From Adiantum capillus-veneris (Eukaryota > Streptophyta > Polypodiopsida > Polypodiales > Pteridaceae), in NCBI GenBank assembly GCA_014529385.2, contig CM043950.1:65676935-65740934 (forward strand): 64,000 nucleotides of DNA, given 5' to 3'. The notes under the pieces are model-generated. The model saw only the letters and a program-made list of their open reading frames with translations. It was not told the DNA's origin and did no database searches. This document shows positions 45,417 to 59,800 of the stretch, piece after piece (the first letter of the stretch is position 1; each line of letters starts with the position of its first letter). The translations under genes and the position numbers were made by a program.

Positions 45417-47787
45417 AAAAGCACCTTGGAAAGTTTCATGGGCACACAATCCGTCTCTACGGGTTATCGTGGCACAATCGCCAGTTTTTTACCATTGGGT
45501 CCTTAACGAAGCCAAAACGAAATAATTGGCGATTGTGCCAGCCTAGACCGAGGAGACAAAAACGGATGGCCATGAAACAATGGGGGGGCAATAAAAGCAC
45601 CTAAATTCATGTCCTTGCAAAGTTTCATGGGCATTGCAATCCGTCTCGACGGGCTACGCTGGCACAATCACTAGTTTTTTACTATTAGGCCCTTAGCAAA
45701 GCCAGAACAAAAAAATTGGTGATTATGCCACCCTAGACCTACGAGACGGAAAAGGATGGCCATCAAAACATTGCAATGGAGAGAAAGCACCTAAAAATTT
45801 TCCCCTAAAAAGTTTCACGGGCAACGCAATCCGTTTCGACAGGCTATGGTGGCACAATCGCCAGTTTTTTACCATTGGGCCTTAGCGAAGCCAAAACGAA
45901 AAAATTGGCGATTATGCCACCCTAAACACACAAGACGGGAGAGGATGGCCATGAAACATTGCAAGGGTAGGGAAATTATCTAGTCCTTGCCTATGTAAAG
46001 CTTCATGGGTATCGCAAACCGTCTCGACGGTCTACGGTGGCACAATCGCCAGTTTTTTACCATTGGGCCCTTAACCAAACCAAAACAAAAAATTGGCGAT
46101 TGTGCAACTCTAGACCGACGAGACGCGAGCGAATAGCCAAGAAACTTTTTAAGGGCAAGAAAAGCACCTATATCCTCACCCCTACAAAGTTTTATAGGCA
46201 TCATAATCCGTCTCGACGGGCTACGATGGCACAATCGCTAGTTTTTGACCATTGGGTCCTTAACGAATCCAAAACGAAGGAATTGGCGATTGTGCCACCC
46301 TAGACCGACGAGACGGGAGCGGATGGCCATGAAACGTTGTAGGGGTAAGGAAAGAACTTGAATACCTACCCCTGCAAAGTTTCATGGGCAACACAACCTG
46401 TCTTGATGGTCTACTATGGCACAATCTCCACTTTTTTACCATTAGGCCCTTAGCGAAGCCAAAACGAAAAAATTGGTGATTGTGCCACCCTAGATAGAAG
46501 AGACGCAAGTGGATGGCCATGAAAATTTTTAGGGGCAAGGAAAGCACCTAAATCCCTACCCTTGCAAAGTTTTATGGGCATCACAATCCGTTTCGACAGG
46601 CTACGATGGCACAATCTCCAGTTTTTGACCATTGGGCCATTAGCGAATCCAAATCGAAAGAATTGGCGATTGTGCTACCCTAGACAGACGAGACGGGCAG
46701 GATAGCCATGAAACTTTGCAAGGGTAGGGAAAGCACTTGAATACCCACCCCTACAAAATTTCATCTTCAATGCAACATGTCTCGAGAGTCAAGTATGGCA
46801 CAATTACCAGTTTTTGACCATTATGCCCTTAGCGAAGCCAAAACGACAAAATTGGCGATTTTGCCACTGTAGATCGACGAGACGGGAGAAGATGGCCATG
46901 AAACATTACAAGGGTAGGAAAAGAATCTAAATATGTGCCCCTGTAAAGTTTCATGGGCATCCCAATCCTGCTTAACGGTCTACGATGGCACAATCACCAG
47001 TTTTTGACCGTTAGGCCCTTAGCGAAGCCAAAACAAAAAAATTGGTGATTTTTCTACCCTAGACCGACGTCACAGGAGCGAATGGCCATGAAACTTTTCA
47101 GGGGCAAGGAATGAACCTAAATCCCCACCCTGCAAAGTTTTATGGGCATACAATGCATCTCGACGGGCTATGGTGGCATAATCGCCAGTTTTTTACCATT
47201 GGACCGTTAGCGAATCCAAAACGAAAGAATTGGCGATTGTGCTACCCTAGACAGACGAGACGAACAGGGAAAGAACTTGAGTATCCACCCGTGCAAAGTT
47301 TTATGGGAAACGCGACCCCCGTCTCGATGGTCCTACTATGGCACAATCGCCAACTTTTGACCATTAGGCCCTTAGCGAAGCCAAAACAAAAAAATTGGTG
47401 ATTGTGCCACCCTAGACCAACGAGACGGGAGCAGATGGCCATAAAATGTTGCAAGGGTTGGGAAAGCATCTAAATCTCCATCCCTATAAAGCTTCATAGG
47501 CATTGCAATCCGTTTTGACTGTCTACGATGGCAAAATCACCAATTTTTTACCGTTGGGCCTTTAACGAAGCCAAAACGAAAAAATTGGCAATTGTGCTAC
47601 CCTAGACCGAACAGACGGGAGCTGATGGCTATGAGACTTTGCAAGGGTAGGAAAAGAACCTTGGAAAGTTTCATGGGTACACAATCTGTCTCGATGGGCT
47701 ACGGTGGCATAATCGTCAGTTTTTTACCATTGCATCCTTAGCGAAGCCAAAAGGAAAAAATTTACGATTGTGCCACCCTAGACCAAC
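45417..47787. repeat. Higher-order repeat copy 5, partial
   Basis: This copy contains only the first-type 932-bp block (markers at 47,242-47,469). It runs past AAAAGAACCTTGG at about 47,651 and diverges from the other copies near CTAGACCAACAAAACGGG at about 47,787, where older monomers resume. Confidence 0.85.
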
Positions 47788-49415
47788 AAAACGGGAACGG
47801 ATGGCCATGAAACAATGTGGGGGCAGGGAAAGCATCGAAATCCTTGTCCTTGAAAAGTCTCATGGGCATCGCAATTCGTCTCGATGGGTTACGATGGCTC
47901 AATCACCAGTTTTTGACCATTCGGACCTTAGCAAAGCGAGAACAAAAAAATTGGTGATTGTGCCACCCTAGACCCATGAGACGAGAAAGGATGGCCATGA
48001 AACATTGTAGGCACAGGGAAAGCACCTAAATATTTGCCCCTACAAATTTTCATGGGCAACACAATCTGTTTCGACGGGCTACGGTGGGACAATCGTCAAT
48101 TTTTACCATTGGGCCCTTAGCGAAGCCAAGACGGAAAAATTGGCGATTGTGCCACCCTAGACCAACTAGATAGGAACATTGCAAGGTCAAGGAAAGCATC
48201 TAAATCCTTGCCCATGTAAAGTTTTATGGGCATCGCAATCGTCTTGACGGTCTACGGTGGCACAATCACCAATTCTTTACAATTGGGCCCTCAGCGAAGC
48301 AAAAACGAAAACATTGGCGATTGTGCTACCCTAGACTGACGAGACGGGAGTGGATGGCCGTGAAACTTTTTAGGGGCAAGGAAAGCACCTAAATCTCTGC
48401 CCTTGAAAAGTTTTATGGGCATCACAATACGTCTGGACGGGCTACAGTAGCACAATCGCCAGTTTTTTACCATTGGGCCAGGCTTAGCGAATCCAAAACG
48501 AAAGAATTGGCAATTGTGCCACCCTAGACTGACGAAATGGGAGTAGATGGCCATGAAACTTTGCAAGGGCAAGGAAAGCACCTTAATATCCACCCGTGCA
48601 AAGTTTCCTGGGCAACCCAACCCTTCTCCATGGTCTACTATGGCACAATTGTTAGTTTTTTACCATTAGGCCCTTAGTGAAGCCAAAACAAAAAAATTGG
48701 CGATTGTGCCACTCTAGACCGACAAGACGGAAGCGGATGGCCATGAAATGTTGCAAGGGTAGGAAAAGTATCTAAATCCCTACCCCTATAAAGTTACATG
48801 GGCATCGCAATCCGTCTTGACAGTCTACAATGGCACAATCACCAGTTTTTGATCGTTGGGCCCTTAGCGAAGCCAAAACAAAAAAATTGGCGATTGTGCT
48901 ACCCTAAACCAACAAGACGGGAGCGGATGGCCATGAAACTTTTAAGGGGCACGGAAAGCACCTAAATCCCCACCCCTGCAAAGTTTTATGGGCATCACAA
49001 TCCGTTTCGATGGGCTATGGTGGCACAATCGCCAATTTTTGACCATTGGACCCTTAGCGAATCCAAAACGATAGAATTGGCGATTGTGCCACCTTGGACA
49101 GACGAGACGGGAGCGGATGGCCATGAAACTTTGCAGGGGAAGGAAAAGCACTTAAGTACCCACCCGTGCAAAGTTTCATGGGCAACGCAACCGGCCTCGA
49201 TGGTCTACTATGGCACAATCGCCAGTTTTTTAGCATTAGGTCCTTAGCGAAGCCACAACAAAAAAATTGGCGATCATGCCAGTCTAGACCGACGAGACGG
49301 GAGTGGATGGCCATGAAACATTGCAAGGATAGGGAAAGCATCTAAATCCCTACCCCTGTAAAGTTTCATGGGCATCGCAATCCGTCTTGACGGTCTACGA
49401 TGGCACAATCACCAG

Positions 49416-52400
49416 TGTCCTATCCAACACCCAAATCAGCCATAAGGCGTCTGAGCCATACACACTCAACCGTAGTTGTGAAGACTGCCCTATACTTAGC
49501 CTCACAAATCAAAGTGGCCAGAGTAGGTTGCTTCTTACTCAACCAAGATATACATGAGCTGCAAGCATGAAACAAAAACCACTTGTGGACATTCTGTGTC
49601 AAAACAACCAGCCCAATCTGAGTTCGCAAAGCATGTAACTCTGGCGGCAATGATCCCCTCTTGGGATAAAACAAGCCAAGATGTAAAGTGCCACTAAGGT
49701 AGAAAAAAATCCTCTTGACAACCTGCCAATGCTTAGACCCTGTGCTATGCATAAATTTGTTGACTTGTGAGACTGCAAACTGAATATCTAGCCTCGTGTT
49801 GCATAGATAAATGAGGCATCCAACAATAGTTTGGTAAAGAGTGACATCTGCAGGATCACCAGCATCATGTAGACTCAATTTCAAATCTGTTTCCATGGGA
49901 GTGGCAATAGGTTTACAATCCTCAAGTCCAAACTTACATAACAATGTCTCTATGTAACTTTTCTGATACAAGGCAATACCACCATCACACTGCTTAAACT
50001 GTATGCCCAAGTAATGATGCAACAACCCCAAATCTTTCATCTTGAAAGTAGCATTCAAATAAGCCTTAAATTTAGCAATATGTCTCTCATTTGGTCCAGT
50101 GATCCGAGAAGTACATCACCCTCACGCTTTACATACAATGTGCTTTTTGTTGGGCTGTTACAAAAGCCTTGTTTGAACAAATGCCTGTCAGCTTTCTCAT
50201 ACCAAGCAGAAGGAGATTGCTTCAACACATACAAATCCTTGTTACATTTGCACACTTTGTCCTCTTGTCTTTCCTTGACAAAACCGCGAGGCTGTGTTAC
50301 ATAAACTTCCTCAAATATGTCACCATTCAAGAAAGCAGTAACAATGTCTGATTGATGTACATCCCAACCAAAATGAGTTGCCAATGCACATAGAAAATGC
50401 ACACTAGTCATACGACAAGTTGGAGCAAAAGTCTCTTCATAATCTATGCCTTTTTGCTGTGCATAACCCTTTGCAACAATCAAGCCTTATGGCGATCGAT
50501 CTCACCATCACGCTTGCGTTTCAACTTGTAAACCCACTTCGTACCAATGGCCTTTTTTCCAGGAGGCAAATCACATAAAGTCCATGTGTCATTTTCTATA
50601 AGTGCATCATATTCTGATTGGTAGCCATCCAATTTTTTGAATTTTGTGCTTCATCAAAAGACAGAGGTTCCTCAACATCATGTAAGTTAGACACAGCCAA
50701 AGCATAACAATCTGATGCATAAGATGCATGGCAAGAGCCTGAACAAGTACCACTAGACAAAGGTGCATCCAATTAACTGTCAGGCAAAGTGTGCACCAGC
50801 CATTTTGGCATACCTCTAGCCTGCTCATTTTCAACCCTTTCCTCATCAAGTACATCATGTACATCTACATCAGTAATAGGCTAATCTATAACATTTTGGA
50901 AACCCCCATAGGCTGTACATTTTCCTCATTGGAATTTACATTTGAACTTCCACTAAAAAGAGGCAACAAAGTGTCATAAACGTCCTGTGAGCTTACATTA
51001 CTATCTCTAGTACATGACAATAAGGGCTGAACAGAATCTTCCACAAATACTACATCCCATGAAACCAAAATACGCTTTGTTTGCGGATAATACAACCTAT
51101 AACCTTTGCTTTCAACACTATAACCAACAAAAATACATTTGACATCCTTATCATCCAATTTTCTCCGTTGCACTTGTGGCACTAAACCATAAGCCAAACA
51201 GCCAAAAACACGCATGTGCTCAATAGATGGTTTTCTATCATGCCATGATTCATATGGAGTCATAGACTACAACGCTTTCGTAGGACACATGTTGAGTACA
51301 TAAGTGGCACACATGACATCCTTGAGCCAAAAAGAATGTGGTAAAGCTTGACTCTTCACCATACATCTTGCCATTTTTGTAAGAGACCTGTTTTTCCTCT
51401 CAGCAACCCCATTTGGCTGAGGTGTATACGACACTGTATCCCACAACTAGCCAGGAATGCATTAAATTCATGAGACATATACTCCCCCCCTCGATCGGAA
51501 CGGAAGGTTCCCATAGTACATTTCGATACATTTTCAACCATAGCCAGATATTTTTGAAGCACATAAAAACTTCGAACTTTGATTTAAGAAGAAATACCCG
51601 TGCATGCTTGAAGTAATCATCAATGAAAGTCGCGAAGTACAGGTAATTTCCCAAGGACGGAGTTTGCATGGCCCACAAACATCACTATGCACAAGCTGCA
51701 ACCTGCATGTGGCCCTAACTAAACCATCCTTTGGAAAGTTAGAACGCTGCATTTTACCCAAAATACAGGCTTCACAAACATGTTTGATAGGTGCTTCAAG
51801 AGGCGGAAAAGAAGCAACCATATCAGAGTTTTGCAAACGCAGCAAACTAGCAAAATTCAGATGCCCAAAACGTGCATGCCAAAGTTTTGCATCTGAAATA
51901 GCCCTTGAATTTGCAACTACATTTGCAAAATTTTGTCCACACTTGTCATAAAAAGTGAGCTTATACAACCCACGGCACAAAAGGCCAGATGCAACAATTT
52001 CATCACCAAAATTGAGATCATGAATTGTACATCTGTCATCCACAAATTTGACTACAAGTCGAAGTCTAGCAAGTGCGGATATAGACAAAAGATTCTTCTT
52101 GATCCCAGGTACATAAAGTGCATCAACAAGTGTGAAAGAACTGCCATTTTGTAGCAGTAAGCACAATCTTTCCAACCCCTTGAATCGGATAAGAGGCATT
52201 GTTGGCACAAGTGACTAAATTCCCATGAGGGACAGACTCAAGAGAGGTAAATAATTCACGATGTGAGGTAATGTGCTTTGTAGCACCACTGTCAAAATAC
52301 CACACATGTGAATCTGCAGCAACTGACAAGCATGCATCATGCACAACATGATTATAAGTGTACTTTGCACTAACAATGGTTGCATTTGTAGTGGAACCAG

Positions 52401-53334
52401 CATTTGCAGTGGAACCACCCTCTTTCTTCTTAGCCTCTTGGCCTTCAACTTAGGACACTGCTTGATCAAGTGATCATTAGCTTTACAATAATGGCAACGC
52501 ATCTTCGTTTTTCCCTTATCACCAGAATTGTCAGACGAAGTGCTACCAGCAGAAGCATTGGGAACAAAAGTTTTGCCACTCACAGCAGAACCATAAGAAG
52601 TGGCTGCATTAGTGTTACCACCCTTTCTTTGAGAAGCAATAAAATCCTGTTCAACTGCACGCTTTCTAGTCTTGTTTTTTTTGGAAAGTGACTCTTGCAA
52701 TAGCAATGTGCATAATGCATCAAACTTGACAACTTCAGGATTTCCTTGGATCATAAGTCTCCAAGTACTAGCAAAAGCCTGGTAAGAATCTGGTAAGGCA
52801 TCAAGAACAGTCTGCACAAGGGAACTGTCTGAAATGACTTCACCTACAAAAATAAGTTGCTCATTGATATCCTTGACACCAGCAAGGAAAGTGTCCATAT
52901 CATCTTCCTCATGCATAATCTTCGACTCCAGCTCTTTACGCAGCAAAGCAATTTTAGCCTCATTGCGACTTGCGTAAAGACCAGCCAAAATATCCCAAGC
53001 CTGTTTGCAGATTTTGCTGAACGAATGTGAGGAACAATGGTGCACTTCACAGACAAGGCAATCAATGCATGAGCCTACGCATCCTTTACATCCCAACGAG
53101 ATTGTTCTGTCGCCGTAGGCAAAACAACTCTAATAGCAGCAATTCTTGCAGCAAGACCTGCAACATCGCCTGCATCCTAAGAACCAGGACATATATCAAT
53201 GCCCTGCACAATATTCCAGATGCCCTTTGACACAAGAACAAGTTGCATCATGTAAGCCCACAGAGGGTAATTGTCCCCATCCAATCTGTCCTCAGCAGTA
53301 AACATCTTGAACACAGCTGTTTGTTGTCAGCCAT
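49416..53334 (-). pseudogene. gag-pol: Copia Gag-Pol, truncated and frameshifted
   Basis: The ATG at 53,334 (MADNK) matches copy 1. The frame is lost early and recovered by about 53,015 (QAWDILAGLY). Gag continues with knuckle CHYCKANDHLIKQC near 52,490, then a shift. Protease (FDSGATKHITS, about 52,290), integrase (HARFGHLN, HSDVCGP, RSDRGGEY) and reverse transcriptase (HQSDIVTAFLNGDIFEEV) follow in pieces. RNase H is cut. The YVDD region is also damaged: sequence near 50,080-50,110 is missing relative to copy 1. This copy retains the sense codons where copy 1 has its three stops, which makes it a useful reference. Confidence 0.88.
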
Positions 53335-53642
53335 GGTAAATGCTACACCTAATGTGAAAACTACCCAAAACGAGGAGAAACAAAGCGGGAACAACACGTG
53401 CTATATAGCACAAGCAGTATAGACTGTAAGGCACCTGTTATGCAGAAAACTGCAGTGACAAAAATTTTGCACAAAATGATGAAATAGCCTGTGTAGTACT
53501 GCCTGTAGTGGAAATGGAGGCGGAAATGAGCCCAAATCAAAAAACATTGTCGACCTGCAAAAGTTCGCCAAAGCTCACAAAAATCAAAGAAAGTGAGTAG
53601 GCGTGTGCTGGAGCTCCTAGCGACTGAGCCGGGAGGATGCAA

Positions 53643-53657
53643 CCTGTTCTGATACCA
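53643..53657 (-). other. Primer-binding site of copia copy 2
   Basis: The minus strand reads TGGTATCAGAACAGG two bases after the LTR end. This is the standard plant copia site matching the 3' end of initiator methionine tRNA (TGGTATCAGAGC-like). Confidence 0.8.
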
Positions 53658-53659
53658 AT

Positions 53660-53882
53660 TGTTGGAATTAGGGTTGCAGAGAAACGCACACAGCTTGGAG
53701 AAGATGAAGGAAGCTCAAGGCACACAATAGAGAGTGTGTTAGTGTGCAATGGAAAGATTGATAGCCCTAGAGTGATGGGCGTATATACAATGCTCGGGGG
53801 AAAAAAACTCCTAAAGAGGGAAAACATGCCTCGGTGGTCCTAGTGTGTTCACACACATCACTACCACATGTATATGGTAACA
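53660..53882 (-). repeat. 5' LTR of copia copy 2 (223 bp)
   Basis: On the minus strand it begins TGTTACCATATAC and ends CCAACA. It aligns with the 228-bp LTR at 9,050-9,277, differing by substitutions and small indels. The outer end touches satellite sequence (GACGATGGCAC) with no spacer. Confidence 0.9.
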
Positions 53883-56800
53883 GACGATGGCACAATCACC
53901 ATTTTTTGACCATTGGGTCCTTAGCGAAGCCAGAACAAAAAAATTGGATATTGTGCCACCCTAGACTTATGAGACGGGAAAGGATGGCCATGAAACATTG
54001 CAAGTGTAGGGAAAGCACCTAAATCTTTTCCCCTACAAAGTTTCATGGGCAACGCAATTTGTTTTGACCGGCTACGGTGACACAATCGCCAATTTTGACC
54101 ATTGGGTCTTTAGCAAAACCAAAACGAAAAAATTGGCGATTCTGCCACCCTAGCCCAATGAGACAGGAACGAATGGCCATGAAACATTGGGGGGACAAGG
54201 AAAGCACCTAAATCCTTGTCTTTGCAAAGTTTCATGGGCATCGCAATCCATCTCGACGGGCTACGGGGGCACAATCACTAGTTTTTTACCATTGGGCCCT
54301 TAGCGAAGCCAGAACAACAAAATTTAGCGATTGTGCCACCCCGCACCTATGAGACGGGAAAGGATGGCCATGAAACATTCCAAGCGCAGGGAAAGCACCT
54401 AAATATTTGTCCCTACAAAGTTTCACGGGCAACGCAATCTGTTTCAAAGGGCTACGATGGCACAATCACCAGTTTTTGACCATTGGGCCCTTAGCGAAGC
54501 CAAAACGAAAAAATTGGCGATTCTGCCACCCTAGACCCATGAGACAAGAGCAGATGGCCATGAAACGTTTCAAGGGAAGGAAAATCGTCTAAATCCTTGC
54601 CCAAAATAAAGTTTCATGGGCATCGCAATCCGTCTCGATGGTCTACGGTGGCATAATCGCCGGTTCTTTACCATTGGGCCCTTAACGCAGCCAACACGAA
54701 AAAATTGGCGATTGTGGTTCCCTAGACCGACGAGACAGGAGTGGATGGCCATGAAACATTTTAGGGGCAAGAAAAGCACCTAAACCCCCATCCCTACAAA
54801 GTTTTATGGGCATCATAATCCATCTCAACGGGCTACGATGGCACAATTGCTAGTTTTTTACCATTGGGCCCTTAGCGAATTTAAAACGAAAGAATTGGTG
54901 ATTGTGCCACCCTAGACAGACGAGACAGCAGCGGATGTCCATGAAGCTTTGCAGGGGCAGGGAAATCACTTGAATACCCACCTCTGCAAAGCAACTCAAC
55001 CTGTCTCGACGGTCTACTATGGCACAATTGCCAGTTTTTGACCATTAGGCCCTTAGCGAAGACAGAATGAAAAAATTGGCTATTGTGCCACCCTAGAGCA
55101 ACGAGACGGGACCAGATGGCCATGAAACATTGCAAGAGCAGGAAAGGCATCTAAATCCCCACCCCTATAAAGTTTCATGGGCATTGCAATTCGTCTTGAC
55201 GGTCTACAATGGTAGAATCACCAGTTTTTGATCTTTTGGTCCTAAGCGAGCCAAAACAAAAAATTGGCGACTGCTGCCCTAGACCAACGAGACGGGAGCA
55301 AATGGACATAAACTTTGCAGGGATAGAGAAATCACCTTGGAAAGTTTCATGGGCACACAGTCCGCCCGTCTCTACGGGCTACCGTGGCACAATCGCCAGT
55401 TTTTTACCATTTTAGCGAAGCCAAAACGAAAGAATTGGCGATTGTGCCACCCTAGACCAACGAGACAGAAACGGATGGCCACGAAACATTATGGGGGAAG
55501 GGAAAGAACCAAAATACCTATCCTTGCAAAGTTTCATGGGCATCGCAATCTGTCTCGACGGGCTACGGTGGCACAATCACCAGTTTTTGACCATTTGGCC
55601 CTTAGCGAAGCGAGAGCAAAAAAATTGGTGATTGTGCCACCCTAGACCTACGAGATGGGAAAGGATGGCCATGAAACATTGCAGGTGGAGGGAGAGCACC
55701 TAAATCTTTGCCCCTAGAAAGTTTCACGAGTACCACAATCCATTTTGACGGGCTACGGTGGCACAATCACCAGTTTTACCAAAACGAAAAAATTGGCGAT
55801 TGTGCCACCCTAGACAGACGAGACGGGAGCGGATGGCCATGAAACGTTGGAACCGTAGGGAAATTATAAATCCTTAGCCATGTAAAGTTTCATGGGCATC
55901 GCAATCTGTCTCAACGGTCTACGATGGCACAATCACTAGTTTTTTACCATTGTACCCTTAGCCAAGCCAAAACGAAAAAATTGGCCATTGTGCTACCCTA
56001 GACCGACGAGACGGGAGCGAGTGGCCATGAAACTTTTCAGGGGTAAGAAAAGCACATAAATCCTAGCCCTTGCAAAGTTTTATGGGCATCACAATCCGTC
56101 TCGACGGGCTACGATGGCACAATCGCCAGTTTTTGACCATTGGGCCCTTAGCGAATTCGAAACGAAGGAATTGGCGATTGTGCCACCCTAGACCGACGAG
56201 ACGGGAGCGGATGGCCATGAAAATCTGAAGGGGTAGGGAAAGCACTTGAATACCCACCCTTGCAAAGTTTCATGGGCAACGCAACCCGTCTCAACGGTCT
56301 ACTATGGCTCAATCGCCACTTTTTTACCATTAGGCCCTTAGCGAAGACAAAACAAAAAAATTGATGATTGTGCCACCCTAGACAGATGAGACGTGAGCAG
56401 ATGGCCATGAAAATTTTTAGGGGCAAGAAAACCACCTAAATCCCCACCCCTGCAAATTTTTATGGGCATCACAATCCGTCTTGACAGGCTACGATGGCAC
56501 AATCTCCAGCTTTTCACCATTGGGCCCTTAGCGAATCCGAATCAAAAAAATTGGCGATTGTGCTATCCTAGATGAAACTTTGCAGGGGCAGGGAAAGCAC
56601 TTGAATACCTACCCCTGCAAAGTTTCATGGGCAACGCAACCCGTCTCGACAGTCAACTATGGCACAATCGCCAGTTTTTGACCATTATACCTTAGCGAAG
56701 CCAAAACGAAAAAATTGGCGATTGTGCCACCGTAGACCGATGAGATGGAAGCAGATGGCCATGAAACATTGCAAGGACAGGGAAAGCATCTAAATCTATG

Positions 56801-59800
56801 TCCCTATAAGATTTTATGGGCATCGCAGTCCCTCTTAACGGTCTATGATGGCACAATCACCAGTTTTTCATCGTTGGGCCCTTCGCGAAGCCAAAACAAA
56901 AAAAATGGCGATTGTGCTACCCTAGACTAACAAGACGGGAGCGGATGGCCATGAAAATTTTCAAGGGTAAGGAAAGCACCTAGATCCCCACCCCTATAAA
57001 GTATTATGAGCATCACAATCCCTCCCAACGGGCTATGGTGGCACCATCGCCAGTTTTTTACCATTTGACCCTTAGCGAATCCAAAATGAAAGAATTGGCG
57101 ATTGTGTCACCCTTAACAGAGGAGACGGGAACGGATGGCCATGAAACTTTGCAGGGGCAGGGAAAGCACTTGATTACCTACCCATGCAAAGTTTCATGGA
57201 TAATGAAACCCGTCTAGACAGTCTATTATGGCACAATCGCTAGTTTTTGACCATTATACCCTTAGTGAAGCCAAAACAAAAAAATTGGCGATTCTGCCAC
57301 CCTAGACCGACGAGACGGGATCGGATGGCCATGAAACGTTGCAACGGTAGGAAAAGCATCTAAATCACCACCCCTGTAAAGTTACATGGGCATCGAAATC
57401 CATCTTGATGGTCTATGATGGCACAATCACGAGTCTTTTATCGTTGGGCCCTTAGTGAACCCAAAACAATAAAATTGGGGATTGTGCTATACTAGAATGA
57501 CCAGACGTGAGTGGATGGCTATGAAACTTTGCAGGCATAAGGAAAGCACCTAAATATTTGCCCCTACAATGTTTCATGGACAACGAAATTTTTTTCGACG
57601 GGCTACCGTGGCACAATTGCCAGTTTTTTACCATTGGACCCTTAGCGAAGCGAAAACGAAAAAATTGGTGATGGTGCCACCCTAAACCAGCGAGACGAGA
57701 GCGGATGGCCATGAAACATTGCAAGGGAAGGGAAAGCATCTAAATCCTTGCCCATGTAAAGTTTCATTGGCATCGCAATCCGTCTCGACGGGCTACGGTG
57801 ACACAATCGCCAGTCTTTTACCATTGGGCCCTTAGCTAAGCCAAAACAAAAAAATTGGTGATTGTGCTACCCTGGACAGAAGAAACAGAAGCGGATGGCC
57901 ATGAAACTTTTCAAGGGCAAGGAAAGCACCTAAATCCTCACCCCTGTAAAGTTTTATGGGCATCACAATCCGTCTCGGCGGGCTACCGTCGCACAATCGC
58001 CTGTTTTTAACCATTGGGCCCTTAGCGAATCCAAAACGAAAGAATTGGCGATTGTGCCACCCTAGACAGACGAGACAAGAGCGGATGGCCATGAAACTTT
58101 GCAGGGGTAGGGAAAGCACTTGAATACCCACCCCTGCAAAGTTTCATGGGCAACGCAACCCATCTCGACGATCTAATATGGCACAATCGCCAGTTTTTTA
58201 TCATTAGGCCCTTAAGCAAAGCCAAAATTAAAAAAATTAAAAATTGGTGATTGTGTCACCCTAGTCCGACGAGACGGGAGCGGATGGCCATAAAATCTTG
58301 CAAGGGCAGGGAAAGTTTCTAAATCCCCACCCTTGTAAAGTTTCATGGGCATCTACGATGGCACAATTAATAGTTTTTGACCATTGGCCCCTTAGCGAAG
58401 CCAAAACAAAAAAATTGGCAATTGTGCTACCCTAGACCGACGAGATGGGAGCGGATGGCCATGAAACTTTGCAGGGGTAGGAAAAGATTCTAAAACTACC
58501 CCTGAAAAGATTCATGGGCAATGCAACCCGTCTCGGCTGTCTACTATGGCACAATCACCAGTCTTTGACCATTAGGCCCTTAGCGAAGCCAAAATGAAAA
58601 AACTTGGCGATTGTGCCATCCTAAAGCGACAAGACGGGAGCAGATAACCATGAAACATTGCAAGGGCAGGGAAAGTATCTAAATCCCTGCCATTGTAAAG
58701 TTTCATGGGCATCGCAATCCTTCTTGATGGTCTACGATGGCACAATCAACAGTTTTCTACCGTTGGGCCCTTAGCGAAGCCAAAACGAAAAAAATGGCAA
58801 TTATGCTACCCTAGACCGACGAGACGGGAGTGGATGGCTATGAAACTTTGCAGGGGTAGGAAAGCACCTTGGAAAGTTTCGTGGTCACAAAATTCGTCTT
58901 GACGGGCTACGATGGCACAATTGTCAGTTTTTGACCAATCGTCAGTTTTTGCCCATTTGGTCCTTAGCAAAGCCAAAACAAAAAAATTTGCGATTGTGCC
59001 ACCTTAGACAAATGAGACGGGAACGGATGGCCATGAAACCTTGCGAGGCTAAGGAAAGCACCTAAATCCTTACCTTGCAAAGTTTCATGGGCATCGCAAT
59101 CTGTCTTGACGGGCTACGGTGTCACAATCATCAGTTTTTGACCATTGGGGCCTTAGCAAAGCCAAAACAAATAAATGGCGATTGTGCTACCCTAGACCGA
59201 CGAGACGAAAACGGATGGCCATGAAACTTTCCAGGGTATGAAAAGCACCTTGGAAAGTTTCATGTGCACACAATACGTCTCGACGGGCTACGGTGGCACA
59301 ATCGCCAATTTTTGACCATTGGGTCCTTAGGGAAGCCAAAATGAAAAAATTGATGATTGTGCCACCCTAGACCAATGAGATGGGAGCGGATGGCCATGAA
59401 ACGTTGCAAGGGTAGGGAAAGCATATAAATCCTTGCCCATGTAAATTTACATGGGCATCGCAATCCATCTCGACGATCTACGGTGGCACAATCGCCAGTT
59501 TTTTTTACCATTAGGTCCTTAGCCAAGGCAAAACGAAAAAATTGGTGATTGTGCTACCCTAGATCGATGAGACGCAAGCAAATGGCCATGAAAATTTTTA
59601 GGGGCAAGGAAAGCACCTAAATCCCTACTCCTGCAAAGTTTTATGGGCATCACAATCCGTCTCGACGGGCTACGGTGGCACACTAGCCAGTTTTTGACCA
59701 TTGGGCCCTTAGCGAATCCAAAACGAAAGAATTGGCAATTGTGCTACCGTAGACCGACGAGACGGGAGTGGATGGCCATGAAACTTTGCAGGGGTAGGGA

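Larger units (their letters stand above)
33541..49415. repeat. Dyad satellite array 2 (about 83 monomers)
   Basis: This is the same 190-bp dyad monomer as array 1, with a shorter variant of about 177 bp (GGC at 33,558 and 33,735) that ends CACCTTGGAAAGTTTCATGG. Most of the array (about 33,670-47,787) is a higher-order repeat of near-identical blocks. The flanks (33,541-33,670 and 47,788-49,415) are diverged monomers like arrays 1 and 3. Confidence 0.92.
49416..53882 (-). mobile_element. Ty1/copia copy 2, 3'-truncated, inside the satellite
   Basis: This is the same family as 4,479-9,277, reversed. The 5' LTR (53,660-53,882) and primer-binding site are present. Homology ends inside RNase H at GGTGTTGGATAGGACA, so the last 80 or so codons and the 3' LTR are missing. 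Satellite DNA lies directly on both sides. Confidence 0.9.
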
